Source of the DNA: Leptotrichia wadei
GTDB taxonomy: Bacteria; Fusobacteriota; Fusobacteriia; Fusobacteriales; Leptotrichiaceae
Reading direction: 5' to 3'
Assembly (NCBI RefSeq): GCF_007990445.1
Contig: NZ_AP019841.1
Coordinates: 682,001-746,000 of the forward strand
Length of the DNA: 64,000 nucleotides
Shown here: positions 15,669 through 25,360 of the stretch, piece by piece
Layout: every line of letters starts with the position of its first letter
How positions within the stretch are numbered: the stretch's first letter is position 1
Made by a program: the position numbers and the translations under genes
The notes under the pieces: model-generated
What the model was told of the DNA's origin: nothing
Database searches by the model: none
Seen by the model: only the letters and a program-made list of their open reading frames with translations

Positions 15669-17774
15669 TTATAATTTAAATAATAAATCAGTATATGTTG
15701 GGAATTTCCATAAGTCTTTATCAATAATTTTTTCCAAATTATCGCAAGGAACTCTCAATGCTTCAAGTCCTGATACTAACTTTTCTTTTGCTAAATCAGT
15801 TTGTTTAGGTAAATCTTCTTCGTTTGAAACTCTTGCAATTTCTTTTTCAAGTGATTTTGTTTCTTTTCTCAATGCTGTCACATTTGATAAAACATCTTTT
15901 AGCAATTCTTCCTGTTCTTTTATGAAGGCTTTTCCGTATTTTGAATTTTTTTCAATGTGGTCTGCCAATAAGTTTGCAAATTTTAGAGCTGATGGCAAGA
16001 TGTTTTTGTTTACGATATCAATTAATGTTCTTGATTCAATGCTAATTTGTTTTACATATCTTTCAGCATAAGCATTGTATCTTGCTAATGATTCTTGTTC
16101 TGACAGCATTCCAATTCCATCTACTAATTCCAAAATTTCTGGCTCAACCATTTTTCTAAGTGCTGTGTTTGCAGAAACTTCGTTTGTAAGTCCTCTTCTT
16201 TTTGCTTCTTTAACCCATTCTTCGCTGTATCCATTACCGTTGAAAATAATTCTGTGGTGTTTTTTGTAAGCATTTGCGATGATTTCATTTATTACTTTTG
16301 GTAAAGTTTTTTCAGTCGCTTTTTCCAATTTGTCAGCATATTCAGATAATACTTTTCCAACTGCTGCATTGATTACTGCTGCTGTTGTTGCTGGAGTTGA
16401 ACTTGAACCTGGCATTCTAAATTCAAATTTGTTTCCTGTGAATGCGAAAGGTGAAGTTCTGTTTCTATCTCCTGCATCCATGCTGAATGTTGGAAGTACA
16501 TCAACTGACAAGTTTACTTCTGAAGCTTCTGACACAGGTGCATCTTTTTTGTTGGCAATATTGTCTAAAATTGTTGTCAATTCTTCACCTAGGAAGATTG
16601 AGATAATTGCTGGTGGTGCTTCGTGTCCTCCTAATCTGTGGTCATTTGTAGCAGTTGCAGTTGAATATCTCAACATTGGATAATATCTGTCAACAGCTTC
16701 AATTACTGCAGATGTAAAGATTAAGAAGTTTGTATTTGTTTTAGGGTCTTTTCCTGGACTGAATAAGTTATCTCCATCATCAGTTCCAAGTGACCAGTTG
16801 TTATGTTTTCCTGAACCGTTTACCCCATCAAAAGGTTTTTCATGAAGTAATGCAACTAATCCGTGTTTTAGTGCAGTTTTTTCAATTGTTTCCATTATAA
16901 TTTGATTTTGGTCTGAAGCCAAGTTTGCAACTGAGAATAATGGTGCAACTTCAAATTGGTTTGGTGCAACTTCATTATGTCTAGTTTTTGATGGAATTCC
17001 TAATTTCCATAATTCAACATCGACATCACTCATAAAGTTAATAACTTTATCTTTAATTTTTCCAAAGTAGTGGTCGTTCAATTCTTGACCTTTTGGTGCT
17101 GGAGCTCCAAATAATGTTCTTCCTGTAAGAAGTAAATCATCTCTTGCTTCAAACAATTCTTTTTTAACCAAGAAATATTCCTGTTCAACTCCAAGTGTGT
17201 TAAATACATGTTTTGAAGTTGTATTTCCCAATGCTCTTAATACTCTTAGCGATTGTTCGCTTATATATTTCATTGTTCTAAGTAAAGGAACTTTTTTATC
17301 CAATGCTTCTCCTGTAAATGAAATAAATGCAGTTGGAATATATAATGTAACTCCATTTTTATTTTTTCTTATAAATGGATATGAACTTGTATCCCAAATT
17401 GTGTATCCTCTTGCTTCAAATGTGCTACGAAGTCCTCCATTTGGAAATGATGAAGCATCAGGCTCACCTTTTATCAAATTGCTTCCTGAAAATTTGTAAA
17501 TTAATTCTTCACTTTCAGTTGGTTCCAAGAATGAATCGTGTTTTTCAGCTGTTAAATCTGTTAGCGGTTGAAACCAGTGGCAGTAGTGAGTTGCTCCTCT
17601 TTTAGTTGCCCAGTCTTTTATTGCATTTGCAATTACTTCTGCTGCTTCTTTTGATAATTCTGTTTTTCCTAATTGCGATGCTTTAAATTCTTTGAAAACT
17701 TCTTTAGAAACTCTTTTTTTAAGGTTGCTGTCTCTAAAGACATTTTCTCCAAAACTTTTCATAGCATTTTCCAT
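15669..17774 (-). CDS. glnN: Glutamine synthetase type III
   Basis: A 701-residue ATP-dependent ammonia-assimilating enzyme. The length and motifs (HYCHWFQPLT, EQEYFLV, NGSGKHNNWSLGT, GGHEAPPAIISIF, GDRNRTSPFAFTG) identify the type III (GlnN) group rather than GlnA types I/II. The protein acts in the cytoplasm as a dodecamer. It is transcribed away from gltB-gltD, so glutamine synthetase and glutamate synthase form a divergent GS-GOGAT block. ATG 17774 has AAGAGG at close spacing. The upstream region holds a strong promoter and a short ORF that repeats part of the glnN start. Confidence 0.95.
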   Translation of the reverse strand: MENAMKSFGENVFRDSNLKKRVSKEVFKEFKASQLGKTELSKEAAEVIANAIKDWATKRGATHYCHWFQPLTDLTAEKHDSFLEPTESEELIYKFSGSNLIKGEPDASSFPNGGLRSTFEARGYTIWDTSSYPFIRKNKNGVTLYIPTAFISFTGEALDKKVPLLRTMKYISEQSLRVLRALGNTTSKHVFNTLGVEQEYFLVKKELFEARDDLLLTGRTLFGAPAPKGQELNDHYFGKIKDKVINFMSDVDVELWKLGIPSKTRHNEVAPNQFEVAPLFSVANLASDQNQIIMETIEKTALKHGLVALLHEKPFDGVNGSGKHNNWSLGTDDGDNLFSPGKDPKTNTNFLIFTSAVIEAVDRYYPMLRYSTATATNDHRLGGHEAPPAIISIFLGEELTTILDNIANKKDAPVSEASEVNLSVDVLPTFSMDAGDRNRTSPFAFTGNKFEFRMPGSSSTPATTAAVINAAVGKVLSEYADKLEKATEKTLPKVINEIIANAYKKHHRIIFNGNGYSEEWVKEAKRRGLTNEVSANTALRKMVEPEILELVDGIGMLSEQESLARYNAYAERYVKQISIESRTLIDIVNKNILPSALKFANLLADHIEKNSKYGKAFIKEQEELLKDVLSNVTALRKETKSLEKEIARVSNEEDLPKQTDLAKEKLVSGLEALRVPCDNLEKIIDKDLWKFPTYTDLLFKL

Positions 17775-17778
17775 AAAT

Positions 17779-17874
17779 TTACCTCTTTTCTAATTTTCTA
17801 AATTTTACATTTTTTAAAGATTGAAAATGTGGTAATAAACTACACTTTTTCAAAACTCTTCCAAAACTTTTCAT
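17779..17874 (-). other. Possible 31-codon upstream ORF in the glnN leader
   Basis: On the minus strand an ATG at 17874 opens a frame for MKSFGRVLKKCSLLPHFQSL and 11 more residues, ending at TAA 17779-17781 inside the glnN ribosome-site region. The promoter's expected start point is at about 17874, so this mRNA could be leaderless. The first 16 bases (CTATGAAAAGTTTTGG, 17861-17876) recur exactly at glnN codons 4-8 (17749-17764). It could be a regulatory leader peptide or a chance by-product of a duplication. Confidence 0.35.
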
Positions 17875-17880
17875 AGGCTT

Positions 17881-17909
17881 ATTATACAATGTGTAAAATT
17901 ATAAGTCAA
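17881..17909 (-). promoter_or_regulatory. Promoter of glnN
   Basis: Reading the minus strand: TTGACT (17904-17909), a 17-base spacer, TATAAT (17881-17886). A near-consensus sigma-70 promoter, giving a leader of about 100 bases. Confidence 0.8.
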
Positions 17910-18227
17910 ATAAAAATTTTGATAATATTATATTTTAAAAAATCTTTTTAAGTTTAGTGTTTATCGTGTTTTTATCCATTTTTTTTAAACGGATATTTTG
18001 GTTATCAAATTTTTTTTTATGTTTGCAAAATGATTTTGTGAAATGTATAATTGGTTCATAGTATATAATAAGGTTAAAATATTTTATTAATATTACTTAA
18101 TATTTCTTATTCTTATGTTAATATATATTTTTTAACTAGTATATTAATATATTGATATTCAATTATTAAATTACTTAATATAATAAAATATTTTATGAGA
18201 AAATCTAAAACATTGGAGGTACAGACT
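17910..18227. other. AT-rich gap between glnN promoter and gltB
   Basis: About 310 bases, extremely AT-rich, with many TATAAT-like strings (for example near 18045 and 18064) but no single convincing -35/-10 pair. It must contain the gltB promoter. I see no riboswitch or terminator-like hairpin in it. Confidence 0.4.
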
Positions 18228-21200
18228 TTGGATAATAACATTCAAAATGTAAAATCACAAAAATATGAGCTTTCTAAAAATTCACTTTATGAGCCGTATT
18301 TTGAAAAAGACAACTGCGGTATGGGATTTATCGCAAATATTGACAATAAAAAAACTAATCAAGTTGTAAAAGATGGAATAAGAATTTTAGCTGGATTGGA
18401 ACACCGTGGAGCTGAAGGATATGACAGTGAAACTGGAGATGGAGCTGGACTTTTATTTGAAGTGCCACACAAATTTTTTGCAGAAATAGTTCCAAATCTT
18501 CCAGAATTTGGAGATTATGGAGTTGCTAACATATTTTTCCCAACTGTAAAAGAAGAATTTGAAAAAATAAAGGAAATTGTCGAAGAAACTGTAAAAAATT
18601 CAAAAGATGAAATCCTAACTTGGAGAGAAGTTCCTATAAAAAAAGATGCCGTTGGAGTTCAAGCACAATCTACAATGCCATCTGTCTGGCAACTTTTCAT
18701 AAAAAGAGTAAATTCATCAAAAGAAGATTTTGAAAAAAATCTTTATATTTTGAGAAGAAAAATTGAAAATGCCGTAAAAAAAGCAAACTGCGACACTGAA
18801 GATAAATTTTACATAACAAAATTATCTTCAAAATCAATAGTTTATAAAGGTTTAGTAAAACCTGATCAAATCGAGAACTTCTATATCGACTTGCAATCAG
18901 ACAAACTTGTAAGTTCTTATTGCCTAGTTCACCAAAGATTTAGTACGAACACTTTCCCATCTTGGAAACTTGCTCACCCATTCAGATTTTTGGCACACAA
19001 TGGGGAAATTAATACTGTAAAAGGAAATGTAAACTGGATGAAAGCCAGAGAAATTGCACTAGCTTCGCCTAATTACGAAGATATTAAAGAATTATTCCCA
19101 ATAAATGATGAAGAATGGTCAGATTCGGCTAATCTTGATGCAGTTATTGAACTACTTGTATTTTCTGGAAAAACTTTGATGGAAGCGATTTCAATTTTAG
19201 TTCCTGCAGCTTGGGAAAAGGATCATACTAAATCTGAAGATTTAAAAGCATTTTATGACTATTATTCAGGATTAATGGAAGCTTGGGATGGACCTGCGGC
19301 TATGATTATGACTGATTCCAGATATTTGGTTGCAAAACTTGATAGAAATGGACTTAGACCGCTTAGATATATTTTGACTGATGATAATCAGATGCTTGTC
19401 GGTTCTGAAGTTGGAACTTTGCCAATAAAACCTGAAAATATTGTTCAAAGTGGAAGAGTTAAACCTGGAAAAGTTTTTGTAATTGATCTAGAAAAGAAAA
19501 AATTGTATAACGATGATGAAGTTACTGAAAAAGTCTTGAACGGAACTGACTTCAAAAAATTAATTAAAGATAAGAAAAATGTAAACGATTTAATGAAAGA
19601 AGCTAATTTTGATTACAATAGAACTAGCGATTTAGATGACATTTACAACAAATTAAAATTATTTAGTTATTCAAGAGAAGATTTACACATCTTGATTTCA
19701 AGAATGGCTATAACTGGACAAGAACCTCTTGGTTCAATGGGAAATGACGCAGCACTTGCTATTTTTGCCGAAAAGCCAAAATTGCTTTACAGCTACTTTA
19801 AACAATTGTTTGCACAAGTAACAAATCCTCCAATTGACCCAATTAGAGAAAATTTTGTTATGTCGCTTAGAACACAGCTTTATAGAAAAGCAAATATTTT
19901 AGAAGAAATTCCTGAAGCTGGAGAAACTGTAGTTTTGGATTCTCCAATTATGGACAACAAGACTATGGAATTTTTGAAAAATTATGAAAGAAATGGGAAA
20001 AAACCTGCTATTTTAGATATAACTTTCAAACCAACTGAAAACTTGGAAGAAAGACTGGATAAAATATTTAAGCTTGCTGAAGATGCAATTGATAGCGGAG
20101 TAAAATCTATTATTTTATCTGACAGAAATGCTGATACTGAAAATGTGGCAATTCCAGCTTTGCTTGCTGTTGCTGGACTTCATCACTATTTAATTAGAAA
20201 TAAAAAAAGAAATGAAATTGATATTTTAGTGGAAACTGGGGAAGCTAGAGAAATTATGCATTTTGCATTGCTGATCGGATACGGTGCAACTGCAATTAAC
20301 CCTTACTTGGCACTTGATTCAATCGAATATATGGTAAAAAATAAACTTTACTTGAATGCTGATGAATCTGAAATAAAAGATTTGCAATACAACTATTTGA
20401 AAGCTCAGAAAAAATCAATTTTGAAAACTATGTCAAAAATGGGAATTTCAACTGTTGACAGTTACAGAGGAGCACAAATTTTTGAAGCTGTTGGATTATC
20501 AACTGAATTAGTTAAAAAATATTTCACAGGAACTGTTTCAAGAATCGAAGGGCTTACAATTAAAACGTTGGAAGATGAAGTGCTAAATAACTTTGACGAT
20601 GCAATTGATTCAATTAATCTTGGTGCTGAAACACTTTATGTGGATGGAGAATATTCTTGGATGAAGGAAGGAACAAATAGAATCTTAACTCCTGATGCGA
20701 TTGCAAAAGTTCAAGATGCCGCAAATAGAGATGATTACAACACTTATAAGGAATTTGCGAAAATTGTAAATGACCAAAGTCAGCATTTGCTTACAATAAG
20801 AGGAATGCTAAAATTCCATTCTGACAGAAAACCTGTTTCAATTGATGAAGTTGAGCCTGTTGAAGCAATTATGAGAAGATTTGTTACTGGAGCTATGTCA
20901 TTCGGTTCAATTTCAAAAGAAGCTCACGAAGCGATTGCAAGAGCACTAAATACGATTGGTGGTCGTTCTAATTCTGGAGAAGGTGGAGAAAATCCTGAAA
21001 GATTTTTAGACAACAGAAGAAGTGCCACAAAACAAATTGCATCTGGAAGATTTGGAGTTACAACTGATTATTTGGTAAATGCCGATGAGTTACAAATTAA
21101 GATGGCTCAAGGGGCAAAACCTGGAGAAGGTGGACAATTACCTGGATTTAAAGTTAATAAGGAAATTGGTGCTACTCGTCATACAACGCCTGGAATTAGC

Positions 21201-22739
21201 TTAATTTCTCCACCACCACACCACGATATTTACTCAATCGAAGATTTGGCACAGCTAATTTTTGATTTAAAAAATGTAAATGAAAAAGCTAGAATTAGTG
21301 TTAAATTAGTATCTGAAGCTGGAGTTGGAGTCGTTGCTTCTGGAGTTGCTAAAGCAAAATCTGAAATGATCTTAATTTCTGGACATGACGGAGGAACTGG
21401 AGCATCACCACTATCTTCAATTAAACATGCTGGATTGCCTTGGGAATTAGGACTTTCTGAAGCTCACCAAATTTTAAAAGAACACAAATTGAGAAGTAGA
21501 GTTACTCTTCAAGTTGATGGAAAATTAAAAACAGGTAGAGATTTAGTAATTGGAGCGATTTTAGGAGCTGAAGAATTTGGATTTGCGACAATGCCGCTTG
21601 TAATTTTAGGATGTATTATGATGAGAAAATGTCATACAAATATGTGTCCAGTTGGAGTTGCAACTCAATCTGAAGAACTTCGTAAGAAATTTACTGGACA
21701 ATATGAAAATATTATTAGATACTTTAGATTTATCTCACAAGAAGCAAGAGAAATTATGGCTGAACTTGGAGTTACAAAACTTGATGAATTAATTGGAAAA
21801 GCTGATGAATTCTTGGAAGTTTCTAAAACTTCAAAATTAGAAAAAGTTAAAAATGTAGACTTAGGAAAAATTCTTTACACTAACAAGAATAGCGACAGTC
21901 CAAATGTAAAAACTCAAAATCAAGACTTCAAAATGGAAAATATCATCGATAGAAAATTAATTAAACTTGCTAAAGCAACTTTTGAAAGCGATAAAAATAA
22001 TGTTCAAAAAACTGTAATTAATGAAAAAATTGAAAACTTTGATAGAAGTTTTGGAGCGATGTTAAGTGGAGAAGTTGCTAGAACATTTGGTGGATATAAA
22101 CTTGAAGATGATACAATTACACTAAACTTGGAAGGAATCGGTGGACAAAGTTTTGGTGTGTTTGGAGCAAAAGGAATTACATATAATTTGACTGGACAAT
22201 CAAACGATTATATTGGAAAAGGATTATTCGGTGCAAAAATTATTATTAAAAAACCTGAAGTTTCTAAATACGAAGCAGATGAAAATATAATTGGAGGAAA
22301 TGCCATTTTATACGGTGCAATCAGAGGAGAAGCTTATTTAAATGGAGTTGCTGGAGAAAGATTCTGTGTTAGAAACTCTGGAGCGGTTGCTGTTGTAGAA
22401 GGTGTTGGAGATCACGGTTGTGAATACATGACTGGTGGACGTGCTGTTATTTTAGGAGAAACTGGTAAAAACTTCGCTGCTGGTATGAGTGGTGGAATTG
22501 CTTATGTTTATGATAAAAACAATACTTTTGAGCAAAACTTGAATAAAGAAATGGTTGAATTTGATGAACTTAACGAAGTTTATGAAAATGAGATAAAAAC
22601 TTATGTGGAAAAACACTTTAATTATACAGGAAGTGTCGTTGCAAAAGAAATTTTAAACAATTGGAAAACTGAAAAACAAAACTTTAAAGTTGTTATTGCA
22701 CCTGAATTTAAAGAAATATTTGAGAGAGGTGAGGCTTAG
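18228..22739 (+). CDS. gltB: Glutamate synthase (NADPH) large subunit
   Basis: About 1,500 residues; with GltD it makes glutamate from glutamine and 2-oxoglutarate. I chose TTG 18228 because TTGGAGGT (18213-18220) lies 7 bases before it. The in-frame ATG at 18195 lacks any ribosome site and would add 11 residues. The catalytic Cys of the class II amidotransferase domain is in DNCGMGFIAN, 30th from the TTG, so a 29-residue propeptide must be removed. The N-terminal amidotransferase is followed by the central domain and the FMN-binding synthase domain (PGEGGQLPG, GHDGGTGASPL). The 3Fe-4S cysteines are in CIMMRKCHTNMCPVG, and the C-terminal GXGXG beta-helix follows. The start of gltD is 2 bases after the stop. 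Confidence 0.95.
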   Translation: MDNNIQNVKSQKYELSKNSLYEPYFEKDNCGMGFIANIDNKKTNQVVKDGIRILAGLEHRGAEGYDSETGDGAGLLFEVPHKFFAEIVPNLPEFGDYGVANIFFPTVKEEFEKIKEIVEETVKNSKDEILTWREVPIKKDAVGVQAQSTMPSVWQLFIKRVNSSKEDFEKNLYILRRKIENAVKKANCDTEDKFYITKLSSKSIVYKGLVKPDQIENFYIDLQSDKLVSSYCLVHQRFSTNTFPSWKLAHPFRFLAHNGEINTVKGNVNWMKAREIALASPNYEDIKELFPINDEEWSDSANLDAVIELLVFSGKTLMEAISILVPAAWEKDHTKSEDLKAFYDYYSGLMEAWDGPAAMIMTDSRYLVAKLDRNGLRPLRYILTDDNQMLVGSEVGTLPIKPENIVQSGRVKPGKVFVIDLEKKKLYNDDEVTEKVLNGTDFKKLIKDKKNVNDLMKEANFDYNRTSDLDDIYNKLKLFSYSREDLHILISRMAITGQEPLGSMGNDAALAIFAEKPKLLYSYFKQLFAQVTNPPIDPIRENFVMSLRTQLYRKANILEEIPEAGETVVLDSPIMDNKTMEFLKNYERNGKKPAILDITFKPTENLEERLDKIFKLAEDAIDSGVKSIILSDRNADTENVAIPALLAVAGLHHYLIRNKKRNEIDILVETGEAREIMHFALLIGYGATAINPYLALDSIEYMVKNKLYLNADESEIKDLQYNYLKAQKKSILKTMSKMGISTVDSYRGAQIFEAVGLSTELVKKYFTGTVSRIEGLTIKTLEDEVLNNFDDAIDSINLGAETLYVDGEYSWMKEGTNRILTPDAIAKVQDAANRDDYNTYKEFAKIVNDQSQHLLTIRGMLKFHSDRKPVSIDEVEPVEAIMRRFVTGAMSFGSISKEAHEAIARALNTIGGRSNSGEGGENPERFLDNRRSATKQIASGRFGVTTDYLVNADELQIKMAQGAKPGEGGQLPGFKVNKEIGATRHTTPGISLISPPPHHDIYSIEDLAQLIFDLKNVNEKARISVKLVSEAGVGVVASGVAKAKSEMILISGHDGGTGASPLSSIKHAGLPWELGLSEAHQILKEHKLRSRVTLQVDGKLKTGRDLVIGAILGAEEFGFATMPLVILGCIMMRKCHTNMCPVGVATQSEELRKKFTGQYENIIRYFRFISQEAREIMAELGVTKLDELIGKADEFLEVSKTSKLEKVKNVDLGKILYTNKNSDSPNVKTQNQDFKMENIIDRKLIKLAKATFESDKNNVQKTVINEKIENFDRSFGAMLSGEVARTFGGYKLEDDTITLNLEGIGGQSFGVFGAKGITYNLTGQSNDYIGKGLFGAKIIIKKPEVSKYEADENIIGGNAILYGAIRGEAYLNGVAGERFCVRNSGAVAVVEGVGDHGCEYMTGGRAVILGETGKNFAAGMSGGIAYVYDKNNTFEQNLNKEMVEFDELNEVYENEIKTYVEKHFNYTGSVVAKEILNNWKTEKQNFKVVIAPEFKEIFERGEA

Positions 22740-22741
22740 AA

Positions 22742-24193
22742 ATGGGAAAACTAGGTGGATTTTTAGAAATTGAAAGAGAAGAAAAAAAAATTAGGGAAAT
22801 TTCTGACAGAATTAAAGATTTTAATGAAATTGATGTCCCTTTAAACGATGAATATATAAAAACACAAGCGGCTAGATGTATGGACTGCGGAGTACCTTTT
22901 TGCCACTGGGCCTGTCCTGTCGACAACCACTGTCCTGAATGGCAAGATTTAGTTTATAACGGTGAATGGAAAAAGGCTTTGGACTTGCTTTTGTCAACAA
23001 ATCCATTTCCTGAATTTACTGGGCGAATTTGTCCAGCACTCTGTGAAGGAAGCTGTACTTTAGGAAAAAATGATAAACCTGTAACTACTAAAAATATTGA
23101 ACTTGCTCTTATTGAAAAAGGTTGGGAAAATGGATGGGTAAAACCAAAAACTCCTAAAAAAAGATTTGATAAAAAAATTGCAGTAATTGGAAGTGGACCA
23201 TCTGGACTTGCTGCTGCTCAAACTTTAAATAGATACGGTTATAATGTAACAGTTTATGAAAGAGATGAAAAACCAGGTGGACTTCTTGCTTTAGGAATTC
23301 CTGATTTCAAATTGGATAAAAAAATCATCGATAGAAGAGTTAAATTAATGGAAGATGAAGGTGTTAAATTTATTTACAATGTTGAAGCTGGAAAAGATAT
23401 TTCTACTGAAGAATTAGAAAGCAAATATGATATTATTGTTATGGCTTGTGGTTCTAAACAAGGTAGAGATTTAAAAATAAAAGGAAGAGAAGCTAAAGGT
23501 GTTCATTTGGCTATGGAATTCTTAACTCAACAAAATAGAAAAGTTAGCAATGTTCCTTTATATGACGAAGAAATCAATGTAAAAGGTAAACATGTGCTTG
23601 TAATTGGTGGTGGAGATACTGGTTCTGACTGTGTTGGGACTTCTGTAAGACAGGGTGCTGCAAGTGTAAAACAAATTGAAATTTTAAACAGACCGTCTGA
23701 AACTCGTACATCAAAAAACCCTTGGCCACAATTTCCAATGTATCTAAAAACTTCGACTTCTCACAAGGAAGCAACTGAAGTTTATGGAAATGACCCAAGA
23801 GAATGGAATGTTACAACAAAAAAATTTATTAAAGATGAAAATGGAAATCTTTGTGGAGTAAAAATTGCAAAAGTTGAAAGTTTTGTAAATGAAGATGGAA
23901 GACTTGGATTTAGAGAAGTTGAAGGTTCTGAAGAAATAATAAAAGTTGACTTTGTCTTTTTAGCAATCGGATTTTTACATCCATATTTTGAAGGACTTTT
24001 GGAAAACTCAAAAGTTGAATTAGATGGGCGTGGAAATGTAAGTGCAAATGTCATCGACTTTAAAACTTCTGCTCCAAAATATTTTGCCGCAGGAGATGTA
24101 AGACGAGGGCAATCGCTTGTTGTCTGGGCAATTAGTGAAGGTAGAAATGCTGCTAAGGCTATTCATGAATATTTGAGAAAAAATAAAAACTAA
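22742..24193 (+). CDS. gltD: Glutamate synthase (NADPH) small subunit
   Basis: A 483-residue flavoprotein that feeds electrons from NAD(P)H to GltB. The N-terminal 4Fe-4S cysteine clusters are CMDCGVPFCHWACPVDNHC (about 48-66) and CPALCEGSC (about 98-106). The FAD-binding GSGPSGLAAAQ and the nucleotide-binding GGGDTGSDCVG follow, and the C-terminal GDVRRGQSLVVWAI closes the FAD site. The length is typical. It is translationally coupled to gltB: GAGAGGTGAGG overlaps the end of gltB. A bidirectional terminator follows. Confidence 0.95.
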   Translation: MGKLGGFLEIEREEKKIREISDRIKDFNEIDVPLNDEYIKTQAARCMDCGVPFCHWACPVDNHCPEWQDLVYNGEWKKALDLLLSTNPFPEFTGRICPALCEGSCTLGKNDKPVTTKNIELALIEKGWENGWVKPKTPKKRFDKKIAVIGSGPSGLAAAQTLNRYGYNVTVYERDEKPGGLLALGIPDFKLDKKIIDRRVKLMEDEGVKFIYNVEAGKDISTEELESKYDIIVMACGSKQGRDLKIKGREAKGVHLAMEFLTQQNRKVSNVPLYDEEINVKGKHVLVIGGGDTGSDCVGTSVRQGAASVKQIEILNRPSETRTSKNPWPQFPMYLKTSTSHKEATEVYGNDPREWNVTTKKFIKDENGNLCGVKIAKVESFVNEDGRLGFREVEGSEEIIKVDFVFLAIGFLHPYFEGLLENSKVELDGRGNVSANVIDFKTSAPKYFAAGDVRRGQSLVVWAISEGRNAAKAIHEYLRKNKN

Positions 24194-24255
24194 TATTATT
24201 AGCCTGAATAATAGAATTTAAAATCATATATTTAATTTAAATTAATATGATAATA

Positions 24256-24306
24256 AAAAAAGGACTGTTTTATAAAAACAATTTTGTAAAGCAGTCTTTT
24301 CTTAAT
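24256..24306. terminator. Bidirectional terminator between gltD and the C26 hydrolase gene
   Basis: AAAAGGACTG...TTTTATA pairs with TGTAAAGCAGTCTTTT (about 24259-24300). T-runs occur on both sides, serving the convergent genes. Confidence 0.78.
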
Positions 24307-24325
24307 TTTATAAAAAAATCGTAAA

Positions 24326-25069
24326 TTAATCTTTTTTTCTTAAACTTACTTCATTTACAAATTTTTTAAATAGTTTTTGTGCCAGTTCATCATTAATAGC
24401 CATCATTTCTGGATGCCATTGAACTCCAATGATAAAAGTTTCATTTGAAATATTTTCAATTGCCTCGATTACATCATCTGTACTTTTTGCTATTACAGAA
24501 AATCCAGGTGCCAGCTGATTTATCGTTTGATGATGGTAACTATTTATAAATCCAATCCCTTCAGGATAAATGTCGCTTAAAAAGCAGTTTGTCGCTACGG
24601 AAATAGAATGGGTTGGAGTATGAGCCCTAGCCTTCTGGAAATGCTTTATTTTAACATTTTCATCATAGGAAAGATCCTGATAAAGTGATCCGCCACATTC
24701 AACATTAATTATCTGCATTCCACGGCAAATTCCGAAGATTGGCTTCTCATAGGTAATTGCATAACGGATAAGAAGTGAGTCAAATTTATCACGCTCAGGA
24801 AATATTTCTCCCAGCTTTTCTTTTGGTTCTTCCCCATAAAGAAGCGGAAAAACATCATTTCCTCCAGTTAAAATTATTCCATCCACACTTTTTACAAATT
24901 CCTCAATGATGTCTTCGTGCTCATTCAAAGGTAGAATATGTGGCACTCCACCAGCATTTATCACGGCATTAATATAGGAAACATCCACATAAGATCGTTT
25001 ATATCCAGCAAATAGCCCTTTTTCCAGTCCAAGTATATTACTTGAGATTCCAATAATAGGTTTTTTCAT
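24326..25069 (-). CDS. Gamma-glutamyl-gamma-aminobutyrate hydrolase family protein (peptidase C26)
   Basis: A 247-residue class I glutamine-amidotransferase-like hydrolase. The start at 25069 gives MKKPIIGISSNILGLEKGLF with TTGGAGG upstream; the frame is open 14 codons further but without a ribosome site. The catalytic Cys is in FGICRGMQIINVECGG, and the His-Glu pair is in VQWHPEM. Relatives such as PuuD cleave gamma-glutamyl-GABA in putrescine breakdown, but no other puu gene is nearby, so the substrate is open. The LysR gene reads divergently from the same 290-base gap and may control it. Confidence 0.85.
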   Translation of the reverse strand: MKKPIIGISSNILGLEKGLFAGYKRSYVDVSYINAVINAGGVPHILPLNEHEDIIEEFVKSVDGIILTGGNDVFPLLYGEEPKEKLGEIFPERDKFDSLLIRYAITYEKPIFGICRGMQIINVECGGSLYQDLSYDENVKIKHFQKARAHTPTHSISVATNCFLSDIYPEGIGFINSYHHQTINQLAPGFSVIAKSTDDVIEAIENISNETFIIGVQWHPEMMAINDELAQKLFKKFVNEVSLRKKD

Positions 25070-25209
25070 AGTTTTCCTCCAAGTTGTAAAAATATATATA
25101 GATTTAATCATATATTTTTCTGTTAGTCAATTGTTTTACAGAATTTTTTTATTTTATTTATTGAAAAAATAACGGGAGTTCTAAACTTTATAAGTAAAAA
25201 TGTTCACTA

Positions 25210-25239
25210 TTTACATATACAATATAAAAATGTTATAAT
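25210..25239 (+). promoter_or_regulatory. Promoter of the LysR gene
   Basis: TTTACA (25210-25215), an 18-base spacer and TATAAT (25234-25239) with TG at 25231-25232. It lies in the divergent gap 25070-25360, where the regulator would be expected to bind; no obvious T-N11-A palindrome was settled by eye. Confidence 0.6.
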
Positions 25240-25360
25240 ATGATAAAATAATTTTAAAACTAACTTAAAAATTATAACTGATGAAATTATGTGATTTTAG
25301 CAAGTTTGATTTTAAGGTTTGAGTATGATATAAAAAATATATGATTGGAGAGAAATAAGT

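Noticed and set aside
15019-17605. Several plus- and minus-strand frames overlapping glmM and glnN
   Set aside because: They are shadows of the real genes in other frames, with no ribosome sites and no recognisable protein character.
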